Origin: Paenibacillus humicola
GTDB taxonomy: Bacteria > Bacillota > Bacilli > Paenibacillales > Paenibacillaceae
Assembly: GCF_028826105.1 (NCBI RefSeq)
Contig: NZ_JAQGPL010000001.1
Span: 3,188,501 to 3,252,500 of the forward strand
DNA: 64,000 nucleotides
Reading direction: 5' to 3'
Of the stretch, positions 18,303 through 27,092 are shown one piece after another. The position numbers and the translations under genes are program-made. The number at the start of each line of letters is the position of its first letter. Position 1 is the stretch's first letter. The notes under the pieces were generated by a model. That model was not told the DNA's origin and did not search any database. It was given only the letters and a program-made list of their open reading frames with translations.

Positions 18303-20031
18303 GGATTTCCACCTCTTTTCCGATTTGGGAACGGTAAATTTCCCGGTACACCTCGCAGCTGCCCAGCAGCGTTTCATGGCTGCCGATGCCGACGATTTCG
18401 CCGTCGCTTAACACGACGATTTTGTCCGCATCCATCACCGACGTGATGCGCTGGGCGATTAAGAGGCACGTAATGCCCTTCGCAAACTGGCGCAGCGCCG
18501 CCTTGATTGACGCTTCCGTCGCAGCGTCCACCGCGCTTGTGCAGTCGTCGAGAATGAGGATGTCGGGCTTGCGTACGAGCGCTCTTGCGATGGACAGCCG
18601 CTGCTTCTGCCCGCCCGACAGGTTGACGCCGCCCTGGCCGAGCTTCGTCTCGTAGCCTTCGGGTAAAGCGGAAATAAAATCGTGCGCCGCCGCCATTTTC
18701 GCCGCCTGTTCGACCTCGCCGATCGACGCGTTCTCGCTGCCCCACCGGATATTTTCGATGATGCTGCCGGTGAACAGCACCGTTTTTTGCGGCACGACGG
18801 CCACCTTCTCGCGAAGGATGCGGGGGTCGAGCTCACGAACGTCGACGCCGTTCACCCGCACCTCGCCGGCGACGGTATCGTAAAATCGCGGCACCAGATT
18901 GACGAGACTCGTTTTGCCGGATCCCGTCGAGCCGACGATGCCGACCGTTTCGCCCGGATGAACGGTCAGGTCGACCGATTTAAGTACAAGCGCGCCGGAC
19001 GGGCCGTCATAGGAAAAGCCGACACGGTCGAATTCAATCAAGCCGCTGCCGGCGAATCGCCGCGACGCCTCCTCGTTCCAGGTCAGACGGCTGTTCTCCG
19101 CGAACACCTCGCCGATGCGTCCGGAAGACGCCCTTGCCCGGACGAACATCGTGAATACCATCGAGATCGTCATGAGGCCGAACAAAATTTGCGTCATGTA
19201 ATTGACGAACGCGATGATATGGCCCACCTGCATATTGCCGGCATTGACCCGCATGCCGCCGATGAGCAGCACGGCGACGATGCCGAAATTGACCGTCAGC
19301 GTGATGGCCGGGTTGAACACCGACATCGCCCGCTGGGCGGTGATTGAACGGCGCTGGTAATCGTCGTTGATCCGGCCGAATTTGCCGACCTCGTAATCGA
19401 AGCGGTTAAACGCTTTCACAACGCGCACTCCGGACAAATATTCGCGCATCGCGCCGTTCAGCCGGTCCATCGCCTGCTGTACCTTCATGAAGAGCGGAAA
19501 GCCGACCTTCATATTGAGCGCGATCAGCGCGCCAACGACCGGTACGACGACGACCAGCACGAGCGACAGATGCGGATTGAGCCGGACCGCCATGATAAGG
19601 CCGCCGATGCAAAGCATCGGCGCTTTGACGAAGAACCGCATCATCCCGTTGACGAAGTTCTGCACCTGCGTGACGTCGTTGGTCAAACGGGTAACGAGCG
19701 AGGCGCGGTCGAAGCGGTCGATATTTTCGAAGGACAGCTGCTGGATCTTTCGAAACAAGTCGAGCCGCAAATCCGCGCCGAAGCTCTGGGACACCCGGCT
19801 GGCAACGAGGTTGCGGCCCGATGCCGCAAACGCGCCGGCTGCGGTGATCAGCAGCATCAGCTCGCCGTAATGAAGAACGGTGCTCATACTGTTCGACGCG
19901 ACGCCGACGTCGACAATCCGGGACATGATCGTCGGCTGCATCAGATCGCACATCGCCTCGCACGCCACGAGCAGGACGCCCAGACAAAACCGGACGCCGT
20001 ATTTGCGGACATAATTTCTCATGAAATGCAA
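18286..20031 (-). CDS. ABC exporter subunit 1 (fused membrane and ATPase domains)
   Basis: 581 residues. Six membrane helices are followed by an ATPase with Walker A GSTGSGKTS, signature LSGGQ and Walker B LILDDCTSAVD, in which the catalytic Glu is Asp. Together with the LSQGQ signature of the partner this makes one degenerate and one normal ATP site, the pattern of heterodimeric exporters such as TM287/288. I keep the TTG at 20031, 8 bases after GGAGG; an ATG three codons later has poorer spacing. Confidence 0.93.
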   Translation of the reverse strand: MHFMRNYVRKYGVRFCLGVLLVACEAMCDLMQPTIMSRIVDVGVASNSMSTVLHYGELMLLITAAGAFAASGRNLVASRVSQSFGADLRLDLFRKIQQLSFENIDRFDRASLVTRLTNDVTQVQNFVNGMMRFFVKAPMLCIGGLIMAVRLNPHLSLVLVVVVPVVGALIALNMKVGFPLFMKVQQAMDRLNGAMREYLSGVRVVKAFNRFDYEVGKFGRINDDYQRRSITAQRAMSVFNPAITLTVNFGIVAVLLIGGMRVNAGNMQVGHIIAFVNYMTQILFGLMTISMVFTMFVRARASSGRIGEVFAENSRLTWNEEASRRFAGSGLIEFDRVGFSYDGPSGALVLKSVDLTVHPGETVGIVGSTGSGKTSLVNLVPRFYDTVAGEVRVNGVDVRELDPRILREKVAVVPQKTVLFTGSIIENIRWGSENASIGEVEQAAKMAAAHDFISALPEGYETKLGQGGVNLSGGQKQRLSIARALVRKPDILILDDCTSAVDAATEASIKAALRQFAKGITCLLIAQRITSVMDADKIVVLSDGEIVGIGSHETLLGSCEVYREIYRSQIGKEVEIHAAAE

Positions 20032-20055
20032 AATAAAGGCCTCCCCGCGTGTAGA

Positions 20056-20847
20056 TCAATCGAGCACAATCCCGAAATAGTCGCGCAGAGCCGCGGCATA
20101 TTCGTCTTTCGAACGGGGGACGAACGCGCGGACGCCGTCCTTCCGGAAAAGGCGAAATTCGTCGCCCGCCAGCGTATTCCGGCCATCGCGCGTGCGAATC
20201 GCCGCCATGGCGCTCTGCACGAAAATCGATTCCGGCGCATGCTCGCACCAAAAGCTCGCAAACAAAAAATCCTTCGGCAGCTGCGGTTCCTCGGTGAAGG
20301 AATAAATCCGTTTCCATTCCCCGGCCTTCAGCTCGCAAAGCATCCAGCCATACTGAGCATCGCGCTCCAGCCGGTAAACCTCGTCGCCCTGCCGCTGCTC
20401 CAGTCCTTCCTCCATCCGAATCGGCCGGCGCGGCACGATGCCTCCGACGCCGACATCGCACAAGTAATCCGCATCATCGGCGCGGACCATCAGCACATGA
20501 TGCCGCCGCTTCGGCGGCGGGTCCGGCTCGTCGCGCCAGAAGCGGGCGACAAAGTCCGTTACCGGGTAGCCCAGCTCTCGCAGCAGCCAGCCGAACAGCG
20601 CGTTCAGCTCGAAGCAGTAGCCGCCGCGGCGTCGAACGACGATTTTGTCATACAGCTTGCCGATCTCCAGGGAAAGCGGCACCCGCCTGTCCGGCAGCAA
20701 ATCGAAATTTTCGTAAGGGACCGCATGAAGATGCGCGTCCTGCAGTCCGGCCAGCGCGGCGGCGCTTCCATCCATCGGACCGTCGTACCCGATACGGGCC
20801 AAATAAGCGGCCGTTTCCGGCTTCAAGGTGTCGCGGGTATTATTCAT
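20056..20847 (-). CDS. nat: Arylamine N-acetyltransferase
   Basis: 263 residues. The catalytic triad is visible: Cys in RGGYCFELN near residue 69, His in RRHHVLMV near residue 107 and Asp in LCDVGVGG near residue 122. By family knowledge it transfers acetyl from acetyl-CoA to arylamines and hydrazines. The second of two closely spaced ATGs is chosen because AGGAG is 8 bases upstream of it and only 2 from the first. It sits 24 bases upstream of the ABC exporter pair on the same strand and may be co-transcribed. Confidence 0.93.
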   Translation of the reverse strand: MNNTRDTLKPETAAYLARIGYDGPMDGSAAALAGLQDAHLHAVPYENFDLLPDRRVPLSLEIGKLYDKIVVRRRGGYCFELNALFGWLLRELGYPVTDFVARFWRDEPDPPPKRRHHVLMVRADDADYLCDVGVGGIVPRRPIRMEEGLEQRQGDEVYRLERDAQYGWMLCELKAGEWKRIYSFTEEPQLPKDFLFASFWCEHAPESIFVQSAMAAIRTRDGRNTLAGDEFRLFRKDGVRAFVPRSKDEYAAALRDYFGIVLD

Positions 20848-21047
20848 CGGCATGACTCCTCTCCAGGTGCGGATTTGAACATTCCTATAAGACATTCGCG
20901 GTGCCGCCGCGTTCTCCTTCCTTATATATGCAAGGGCCGCACCTTCTTGAACGCGGCACAAAGCCGCGGCATATGCGCCGCCGCTTGTTCCGTCGAGTGC
21001 CATCTTCCCCGCCGTAAGATACAGCCGTCCGGCTGCCTCGACGCAAC

Positions 21048-21072
21048 AAAAAAAACCGTGTCTCCACGGTTT
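21048..21072 (-). terminator. Terminator of the tRNA-Ser gene
   Basis: An 8-bp stem (21053-21060 with 21065-21072) is followed on the reverse strand by eight T, about 80 bases after the tRNA 3' end. Confidence 0.85.
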
Positions 21073-21152
21073 CGGTTGCCGGTATATGGACGGTGTACTT
21101 TGAACTCGAGTGCCATCGCCCCTGCAAGGCGATTTGGTCATGCCATTCAAAA

Positions 21153-21243
21153 TGGCGGAGAGAGAGGGATTCGAACCCTCGCACCGCTTGCGCAGTCTAA
21201 CCCCTTAGCAGAGGGTCCCCTTGAGCCGCTTGGGTATCTCTCC
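21153..21243 (-). tRNA. tRNA-Ser(GCU)
   Basis: A class II tRNA of 91 bases including an encoded 3' CCA. The acceptor stem GGAGAGA pairs with TCTCTCC (discriminator G). The anticodon stem ACCCT/GGGGT encloses the loop CTGCTAA, giving anticodon GCT for AGC/AGU serine codons. A long variable arm and the T loop GGTTCGAATCC follow. Confidence 0.97.
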
Positions 21244-21414
21244 ATGACCTACTGTCAATCTATTTTGCGACAGCTTTTATATGATACACGGATTCGAGCG
21301 CATTTTCAAGTGGAAAATAGATTGCCGGGAACGGACGGAACCGTCGGAGCCGTGAAGGTCCTGCCCTAAGCAAGCGGCCTCCGGACGGTCTGCGCCCGGA
21401 AGCGCGCGATCAAT

Positions 21415-22515
21415 TTACTGCAGTGCGCTGTTCGTAAAATAGAGCACCTGCGGCCCTGCGGCGCCGCCCGTTAAGCTGAGCTGCGCTTCGACCGTTTTCC
21501 CTTTTTTGTTCACGTTGAAATCGGCGACCTTCCAGGCATATAGATAATTCAAATATTGCGATTCCTCCAGGTCCTTTCCCCACCCGACGACATAATGGCC
21601 CCCGCCTCCGGACGGGTTGTCGTATACTTCGATTCGCCGCTTGGCGTCCTCTTCGTTATTGATGACGACGCTCAGATTATACAAGACGCCGTAGTTCCCG
21701 TTATTAACGACCGTTCCGCCGTCCACCGCATCATACCCCTCCTCGTACTCTCCCGGCATCGAATCGCTGTACGGGCCGGAAGCCGACGACGAGATCCGGA
21801 TAAGCGCATTGGCCGAGGACGTATTGTACTGGAGCGTCCCCGCGCGGTCGGAATGGGGGAACGTGCCGCGCACATGTACGTCGCCCGGCAAAATAGGCAT
21901 CTGGTCCGGCCGTTCCGGCTTTGCCGTCCGGTAACCGAGCGTCGTCACCGTCACGGCGGCATCGCGGTGGCCTTGCAGCGAAACGGCGTCAAACTGCGCA
22001 ATACCGCTCGTCGTATACGTATCGGCGGTCACCGTATCCAGGAAGTAGCTGTCGCCCGGATTCAGCACGGCCTCGAGCTTCTGCGCCGCCCGATTTTTCA
22101 TAAACGCGGTCAGGGAATCCTGGCCGGCCACATCGGGATAATAGTTCGTTCCGATGCCGATTCCGTTCGAGAAAAGCATGACCGGCGCGCCTGTATTATT
22201 CGTGACGGCCACCGATATCGTCATCGGCTGTCCCGACATATTCTGATGATGCCAAAAGACCCGAAACGATCCGCTGACATTGTCGCGGTAATACGCACCC
22301 TCCGTCTTGGGCGATTCGGGCGAATCGCTGAGCAGAAGCGGACCGCCGGTGCCGGTCAGAACCGGCTTCTCCATCTTGATCGCCGGCTTCAGCGAATCGA
22401 TCGGCACGATGTCCGAATCGTCGGCCGCCGCGGTCGCAGCAAACAGCATCGTACCGATCAGTCCGAAATACAGCATCAGCTTCTTTCGCAATGCTAAGTC
22501 CCTCCTTCGTCGCAT
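21415..22515 (-). CDS. Secreted protein of unknown function
   Basis: 366 residues with a signal peptide (MRRRRDLALRKK, core LMLYFGLIGTMLFA, cleavage after ATAAA near residue 31). The mature part looks beta-rich, with Gly/Thr/Ser-rich strands and a FRVFWHHQN stretch, and it has no cysteine. No domain recognised. ATG 22515 has AAGGAG 7 bases upstream. A TTG eight codons later also has AAGGAGGG 8 bases upstream, so two starts are possible and both keep the signal peptide. The 414 bases between it and the nitroreductase hold only that gene's terminator and no convincing gene. Confidence 0.8.
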   Translation of the reverse strand: MRRRRDLALRKKLMLYFGLIGTMLFAATAAADDSDIVPIDSLKPAIKMEKPVLTGTGGPLLLSDSPESPKTEGAYYRDNVSGSFRVFWHHQNMSGQPMTISVAVTNNTGAPVMLFSNGIGIGTNYYPDVAGQDSLTAFMKNRAAQKLEAVLNPGDSYFLDTVTADTYTTSGIAQFDAVSLQGHRDAAVTVTTLGYRTAKPERPDQMPILPGDVHVRGTFPHSDRAGTLQYNTSSANALIRISSSASGPYSDSMPGEYEEGYDAVDGGTVVNNGNYGVLYNLSVVINNEEDAKRRIEVYDNPSGGGGHYVVGWGKDLEESQYLNYLYAWKVADFNVNKKGKTVEAQLSLTGGAAGPQVLYFTNSALQ

Positions 22516-22848
22516 AAACGTTCTCCTTCACGACTCCGACCGTTCCGTCCATGGCCGTCCCTGAATTCAAGCCGCCGAGCCTCGGCTGAATTACTGCTTC
22601 GCGCTGCTGCAAGCCTCCTTCCTGGATTTGGAATAAAAGGTTCGGATAAGCCGGCTGCTCTTATTGTTGCAATTGACACCGTAATTATCCGGCCTGGCTT
22701 TCGACGCACGAACAATGTGCCTTCCCGGCGGAGCATCAGGCTTCCTCCCTTAGATGTATAAAATAAGCGAGCCGAACATTCATACTTTCCTGCGTGATCA
22801 GAAAGAAATGGCTCCCGCCGTCCGCGGCGGATTTTATGCTATTATGTC

Positions 22849-22876
22849 AAAAAACCGGCCGCAGCTGCGGCCGGTT
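22849..22876 (-). terminator. Terminator of the nitroreductase gene
   Basis: A perfect 24-base palindrome (22853-22876) is followed on the reverse strand by six T, about 50 bases after the stop at 22930. Confidence 0.85.
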
Positions 22877-22929
22877 CATACCGGTAATGATAGGTTTACC
22901 GGCTGCTTGCCGGTTTGTTCTTTAGCGGT

Positions 22930-23529
22930 TTATTTAAACAGCTTAATGCGGTCTTCAAGCGGCTGGAACTGCTTCTCTCCCGCTGGTGCCGTCGGCTTGC
23001 CGAACGGCATTTGCGCTACGAGCTGCCACGTTTCGGGGAGCTTCCAATCGGCTTTCACCCGCTCGTCGATCAGCGGATTGTAATGCTGCAGCGATGCGCC
23101 GAGCCCTTCGTTCTCCAATGCCGTCCAAATCACATATTGCAGCATGCCCGAAGACTGCTGCGACCAGATCGGGAACCGGTCCTGGTAGGTCGGTAACTGC
23201 GCCTGAAGCGATTCGACGACCGTCTGATCCTCGAAGAACAGCACGGTGCCGTATCCGCTCCGGAATCCGCTCATGCGCTGAGCCGTCGATTCGAACTGGT
23301 CTTCGGGAACGATCGACTTCAGAATGGATGTCGTCAAATCCCACAGCTTGTTATGCTCCTCGTTCAACAGCACGACGACGCGGGCGCTTTGCGAGTTGAA
23401 GGCGGACGGGGTATGCTTCACCGCCTGCTTCACAACCTCCATGATGCGTTCGTCGGATATCGTCGATTCTTTGCCGATTCCGTAATAGGTGCGCCGGTTC
23501 ACTATAGATTCGAAAAATGTTTTCTCCAT
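22930..23529 (-). CDS. Nitroreductase-family protein, Hbn1/Frm2-like
   Basis: 199 residues from ATG 23529 with GGAGGG 7 bases upstream. The N-terminal FMN-binding pattern is SIVNRRTYYGIGKES, followed by KHTPSAFNSQSARVVVLL and, in the second half, GMLQYVIWTALENEGLGASLQHYNP, which is typical of the Frm2/Hbn1 branch of flavin nitroreductases. It probably reduces nitro compounds or quinones with NAD(P)H. The physiological substrate is unknown. Confidence 0.9.
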   Translation of the reverse strand: MEKTFFESIVNRRTYYGIGKESTISDERIMEVVKQAVKHTPSAFNSQSARVVVLLNEEHNKLWDLTTSILKSIVPEDQFESTAQRMSGFRSGYGTVLFFEDQTVVESLQAQLPTYQDRFPIWSQQSSGMLQYVIWTALENEGLGASLQHYNPLIDERVKADWKLPETWQLVAQMPFGKPTAPAGEKQFQPLEDRIKLFK

Positions 23530-23728
23530 TTTCTTTCCCTCCAAATTATGTTTCTCAAATTTGAGATATTACCGCTCGAAGGTTATTATAAACCAACCGC
23601 CGCAAAAAGAAAAGGTTAAATTTTAAGATATCTGGTTGAAAATGAAAGGCCCGTCTGTCGACGCGCCTTGAGCGTCCGCCTGCCGTTCAAACGGCAGCGT
23701 TAAATACCGGCTGATTCGTATTGTCTAG

Positions 23729-23845
23729 TTATTCGGAATCTTCCCATTTTTTCGAGTACGCTTTTTTCGTCACCCAAAGCGTAAGCCACGTGACCGCAAT
23801 GGCAATGATTATCGCACAAATCCATACACCTGCCGGCACTCCCAT
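23729..23845 (-). CDS. 38-residue single-helix membrane peptide
   Basis: ATG 23845 to TAA 23729, with a very strong GGGAGGG 7 bases upstream. The translation begins MGVPAGVWICAIIIAIAV, forms one membrane helix (about residues 5-27) and ends in a charged tail with KKAYSKKWEDSE. No family is recognised. The ribosome site and the clean hydrophobic-then-charged layout argue for a real gene. It stands 83 bases downstream of the zinc-ribbon protein gene on the same strand. Confidence 0.65.
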   Translation of the reverse strand: MGVPAGVWICAIIIAIAVTWLTLWVTKKAYSKKWEDSE

Positions 23846-23927
23846 GCGTTGTCCCTCCCTTCAAACCTGTACAAATGATACACCAGTACGGGAGCTTTCC
23901 GCAAGGAGACCTGCCGCCGGCACAAGG

Positions 23928-24821
23928 TTAACGAGACTTCAGCCGCTGCTGCAGCAGCTCCGCCAGCTCTTCCGTTTCCTCGTACAAGAGCGGTCTGATC
24001 GATTCCAGCCGCACCGCCATTTTACCGGCTTCGCTTCGTTTGGCCGTCCAGAGCACGCGCAGCTGCAGACCGAGCGCATAGCCTGCCGAAACGTACATTT
24101 CCGGCGACGGGTCCGACAAATCGGCGACCAGCAGCTTGCTTTCCGCGAGCTGACGCAGCAGCGTTTCGCTGTCCGTGCCATCTTCGCCGGATACGAACTG
24201 CGGCATATACCCGCACTGCTCCAGCTTCGGAAAAATGTTCGCCTGCCACTCGTAACGCAGCTGCTCCTCCTCCGGCACGAAGACGCAGCACGGCTTCAGC
24301 CGCTTGCCTCCGGCCAGCGCCACCGCCGTCTTCCAGCCCGTCTCCGTCAGTTTAAACGTCGAGCCCGTCCGCTCCAGCATTTCTTCATCCTTCAGCTTCT
24401 CAATAATATAAATGAGCTCCTGGAGATTCGGGGAATAAGTCAAATTATAGCTTTCCGTAAGCTGATGAAGGATGACCGGCTCCCCCGGACCGTCCGAATG
24501 CCGGTGCAAAAACTGCAGCAGCCGCTCGCCCTTCGCGTCGATCGTTGCCGGTATACGGGGCGATTTGCCGATTGCCGCCAAATCCTCGTCCGCCAAGGCG
24601 ACGGTTTCGCCGCAGTCGGTCAGCTCGCGGATATAACCGGAAATAAGCGGGAACAGCGCCCGTTTTGTCTGGTAGGAAACGGACTTGTACGTTTCATAGC
24701 TGTCTTTTCGGAGCGCATAACCGCTGCCCGGCGCGCAGAAGCAGCCGATATACCAGTCGTAATCGTCGTTCGGTTTGATCGGCACGAGCCGATCGCAAAA
24801 CAAACAGCGTTTCGATTCCAT
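23928..24821 (-). CDS. Zinc-ribbon, winged-helix and deoxyribosyltransferase-like domain protein, function unknown
   Basis: 297 residues from ATG 24821 (MESKRCLFC); GAGGGGG lies 12 bases upstream. Cysteines C6, C9, C27 and C29 look like a zinc ribbon. Residues about 93-170 look like a winged helix (LHQLTESYNLTYSPNLQELI, LTETGWKTA). The C-terminal part (about 178-297) resembles the nucleoside 2-deoxyribosyltransferase/TIR-like fold: FPKLEQCGYMPQFV, LAESKLLVADLSDPSPEMY and SAGYALGLQLRVLW. In such proteins the motif is usually NVYFEAGYA. Here Ser246 replaces the Glu, suggesting binding without hydrolysis (inference). No confident function. Confidence 0.72.
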   Translation of the reverse strand: MESKRCLFCDRLVPIKPNDDYDWYIGCFCAPGSGYALRKDSYETYKSVSYQTKRALFPLISGYIRELTDCGETVALADEDLAAIGKSPRIPATIDAKGERLLQFLHRHSDGPGEPVILHQLTESYNLTYSPNLQELIYIIEKLKDEEMLERTGSTFKLTETGWKTAVALAGGKRLKPCCVFVPEEEQLRYEWQANIFPKLEQCGYMPQFVSGEDGTDSETLLRQLAESKLLVADLSDPSPEMYVSAGYALGLQLRVLWTAKRSEAGKMAVRLESIRPLLYEETEELAELLQQRLKSR

Positions 24822-24909
24822 CGTGATGTTTCGCCCCCTCATTCCTACAGTTCGCACGAAACGTCGGATTAAAGGGGGACGTATCATTAGGATTCTCTCA
24901 TGATCGAGC

Positions 24910-24938
24910 TTGTATCCGAAAAATCGAATGGTTATAAT
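24910..24938 (+). promoter_or_regulatory. Sigma-A-type promoter for the bacilliredoxin gene
   Basis: TTGTAT at 24910-24915, a 17-base spacer and TATAAT at 24933-24938, 53 bases before the ATG at 24992. Confidence 0.65.
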
Positions 24939-24991
24939 GAAGCCACCGGTCCATATTCATCCATCGTATTTTTGAAAGGAGCTCCTGCCCT

Positions 24992-25333
24992 ATGAAGCAA
25001 TACCGCGAAATCGAATCGCTGGCGGATTGGGAATCCGCTTATTCCGAGTCGGCGAACAAGCAGCTGGTCATTTTCAAGCACAGCACGACGTGCCCGGTCA
25101 GCGCGAACGCGCTGAACGAATTCAACGCCTATTTGCAGGAAAATCCAGCCGCCGATACCGACTATGTGCTGGTAAAGGTAATCGAGTCCCGCCCGGTATC
25201 GAACAAAATTGCCGAGGATACGGCCGTGAAGCACGAATCCCCGCAAATCATTTTGATCAAAAACAAGGAAAAAGTGTGGAGTGCATCCCACTGGTCGATC
25301 ACGACCGAGCATATGACGGCCGTCCTCAATTAA
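24992..25333 (+). CDS. brxC: Monothiol bacilliredoxin (YtxJ/BrxC)
   Basis: 113 residues of thioredoxin fold. FKHSTTCPVS carries the single active Cys at residue 34, and the cis-Pro is in HESPQIILIK. This is the YtxJ/BrxC family, which removes bacillithiol from proteins. The organism is therefore expected to make bacillithiol (inference). GGAG precedes the ATG, and a promoter lies at 24910-24938. Confidence 0.93.
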   Translation: MKQYREIESLADWESAYSESANKQLVIFKHSTTCPVSANALNEFNAYLQENPAADTDYVLVKVIESRPVSNKIAEDTAVKHESPQIILIKNKEKVWSASHWSITTEHMTAVLN

Positions 25334-25349
25334 ACCTCGACCGCCAAGC

Positions 25350-25398
25350 AAAAAGGAGCGGGCTTCTGCCGATCGGCAGGCCTGCTCCTTTCGTTTTT
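25350..25398 (+). terminator. Terminator between brxC and the GNAT gene
   Basis: AAAGGAGC at 25352-25359 pairs with GCTCCTTT at 25384-25391, with an inner GC helix, followed by CGTTTTT on the plus strand. A-rich flanks on the other side may let it serve the convergent acetyltransferase gene as well. Confidence 0.8.
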
Positions 25399-25420
25399 CC
25401 TTTTCGCAGCAGGCTGGCGC

Positions 25421-25915
25421 TCAGCCGAGCTGCTTCTGAAAGCACACGATGTCCAGCTTTCGTCCGAACTTATACCCGACCCCCCGGAAGTAGGCGCACT
25501 GCTCGTATCCGTTCCGCTCAAACAGCCGGATGCTCCGGTCGTTCTCCGAGCAGATGGTCGCGATCAGCACCTGAAAGCCGTTCTGCACCGCATACGACTC
25601 GATAAACTGCAGCGCCCGGAAGCCGATCCCCTGCCCGGTCGTCTCCGCCTTTAAATAGATGGTCACTTCGGCACAAATATCGTAGGCCCGCTTTTTCTTG
25701 TATTGCGTCAGCAGGATGTAGCCGATAAGCTCTCCCCGATCGAGAATGACAAACGTTTTGAATCTCGGGTCGGGATTGACGATATTCGACTTCATCTCCT
25801 CCGCCGACACTGCCTCCAGATCGAACGTTACGGTCGTATTCACGACGTAATCGTTGTAAATGCCGCGTACTCCTTTCAGATGCTCCATGCGAAACGGTTC
25901 GAATGTCAGCTCCAT
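25421..25915 (-). CDS. GNAT-family N-acetyltransferase
   Basis: 164 residues. The acetyl-CoA binding loop is in KAETTGQGIGFRALQ near residue 92, preceded by the strand YDICAEVTIYL and followed by NGFQVLIATICSENDRSIRLFERNGYE. The layout resembles phosphinothricin acetyltransferase-like enzymes (YIPLLTQYKK-type core, conserved ENDRS). Substrate unknown. GAGGAG lies 5-6 bases before the ATG. Confidence 0.88.
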   Translation of the reverse strand: MELTFEPFRMEHLKGVRGIYNDYVVNTTVTFDLEAVSAEEMKSNIVNPDPRFKTFVILDRGELIGYILLTQYKKKRAYDICAEVTIYLKAETTGQGIGFRALQFIESYAVQNGFQVLIATICSENDRSIRLFERNGYEQCAYFRGVGYKFGRKLDIVCFQKQLG

Positions 25916-26219
25916 CTCCTGCTCCTCTTTTCTCTAAAATTCCGATATGTACAAGTTTACAACGGGTATATAGGTTTTGAATAGAACCTTTTCAAGGTCA
26001 GGCTCGTTTAATAACTGTGATCGTCGACAGACAAGTTCGAAAATCGACAACAGGCGATCTTGCGGCTTATGGCAACCTAAACTCAGCGATTTGCGGGTTT
26101 GCTGGCCGATTCAGCCGTTTTTTCCGATTGCAAATTCGGCGGCGATATTTTATCATAGCACTCGCGTATTTCTAACCGGGATACGGAGTAGTCCTTTTGG
26201 GGGAGAGGAGGATGCACCG

Positions 26220-26906
26220 GTGAAGCGTTTATCGATGACCAAACCGAATATCGCTGCGGCCTGGAACCGATATAAACCGCTGCTCGGCATGCTGATTTTC
26301 CCGGTTCTGGGGTGGTTGTACGCGCAGGTAAACCATCCGGCCAATCAGGTTTACAGTCTGGTGACGGATCTGGACCGGATCATTCCGGTCGTAAAAGCGT
26401 TCGTACTGCCCTATTCCGTATGGATTTTTTATATTTATATTTGCCTGATCTATTTTTTCATGAAAGATCGAAAGGTATACGCGCGTACCCTGCTCACCTA
26501 CACGATTTGTGCATTGATATGCTATTCGATCTACATGGTGTTTCAAACGACCGTTCCCCGGCCCTATGTCGACGGTACGGATCCGATTTCGAGGCTGCTC
26601 GATTACATTTACGGCCACGATGCCCCCTTTAACTGTTTTCCAAGCATTCACTGCTTCTCCAGCTATTTGGTGATGAAGGCTCTGTATTCCAGTTCCTTCA
26701 AAAACAAGCGCAACCAGACGCTGATCTACGGCATGTCTTCGATCATTATTTTGTCAACGGTGTTCATCAAGCAGCATGCCATTATGGATGCCGTCGCAGG
26801 CATCCTGCTGGCCGATACGGTCTACCGGCTGCTGGGCCTGATGGAACAGACGGTAAAGACGCGCAAGGCGAATCCGGCGCTGCAAAAGGCGGATATCGAT
26901 TTTTAA
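26220..26906 (+). CDS. PAP2-family membrane phosphatase/phosphotransferase
   Basis: 228 residues from a GTG at 26220 with GAGGAGG 8 bases upstream. There are about six membrane segments. The PAP2 C2 motif PSIHCFSSYLV (about residue 140) and C3 motif KQHAIMDAVAG (about residue 184) are present. The layout matches the inositolphosphotransferase (Aur1/Ipt1-like) branch of PAP2 proteins, which act on lipid phosphates. The 304 bases upstream to the GNAT gene are AT-richer and hold no gene. Confidence 0.87.
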   Translation: MKRLSMTKPNIAAAWNRYKPLLGMLIFPVLGWLYAQVNHPANQVYSLVTDLDRIIPVVKAFVLPYSVWIFYIYICLIYFFMKDRKVYARTLLTYTICALICYSIYMVFQTTVPRPYVDGTDPISRLLDYIYGHDAPFNCFPSIHCFSSYLVMKALYSSSFKNKRNQTLIYGMSSIIILSTVFIKQHAIMDAVAGILLADTVYRLLGLMEQTVKTRKANPALQKADIDF

Positions 26907-26910
26907 CGGA

Positions 26911-26957
26911 AAAACCGGCCTTCATCGGTAAGCGATGGCGGGCCGGTTTATTTTTTG
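26911..26957 (+). terminator. Terminator of the PAP2 gene
   Basis: AAACCGGCC at 26912-26920 pairs with GGCCGGTTT at 26941-26949 and is followed by six T. Confidence 0.9.
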
Positions 26958-27092
26958 GCATGCGGCTAAAGAGGCCAAGGGTTATTAGCGGCAGGACGCA
27001 CATCCGTACCCGGTCAAACGGTCAAGACGGACGCGGCTGCGGCGGCCCGTCCACGCCTGGCAAAAGCCGTCGATGCAACTTTTACATGGGAT

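Noticed and set aside
19570..21369. Plus-strand open frame of 599 codons
   Set aside because: It crosses an ABC exporter gene, the acetyltransferase gene and the tRNA on the other strand, so it cannot be a real coding unit.
22492..22740. Reverse-strand open frame beginning near 22612, out of frame with the secreted protein
   Set aside because: It overlaps the real gene for most of its length, its AAGGAGG is only one base from the TTG, and its composition is not protein-like after the overlap.
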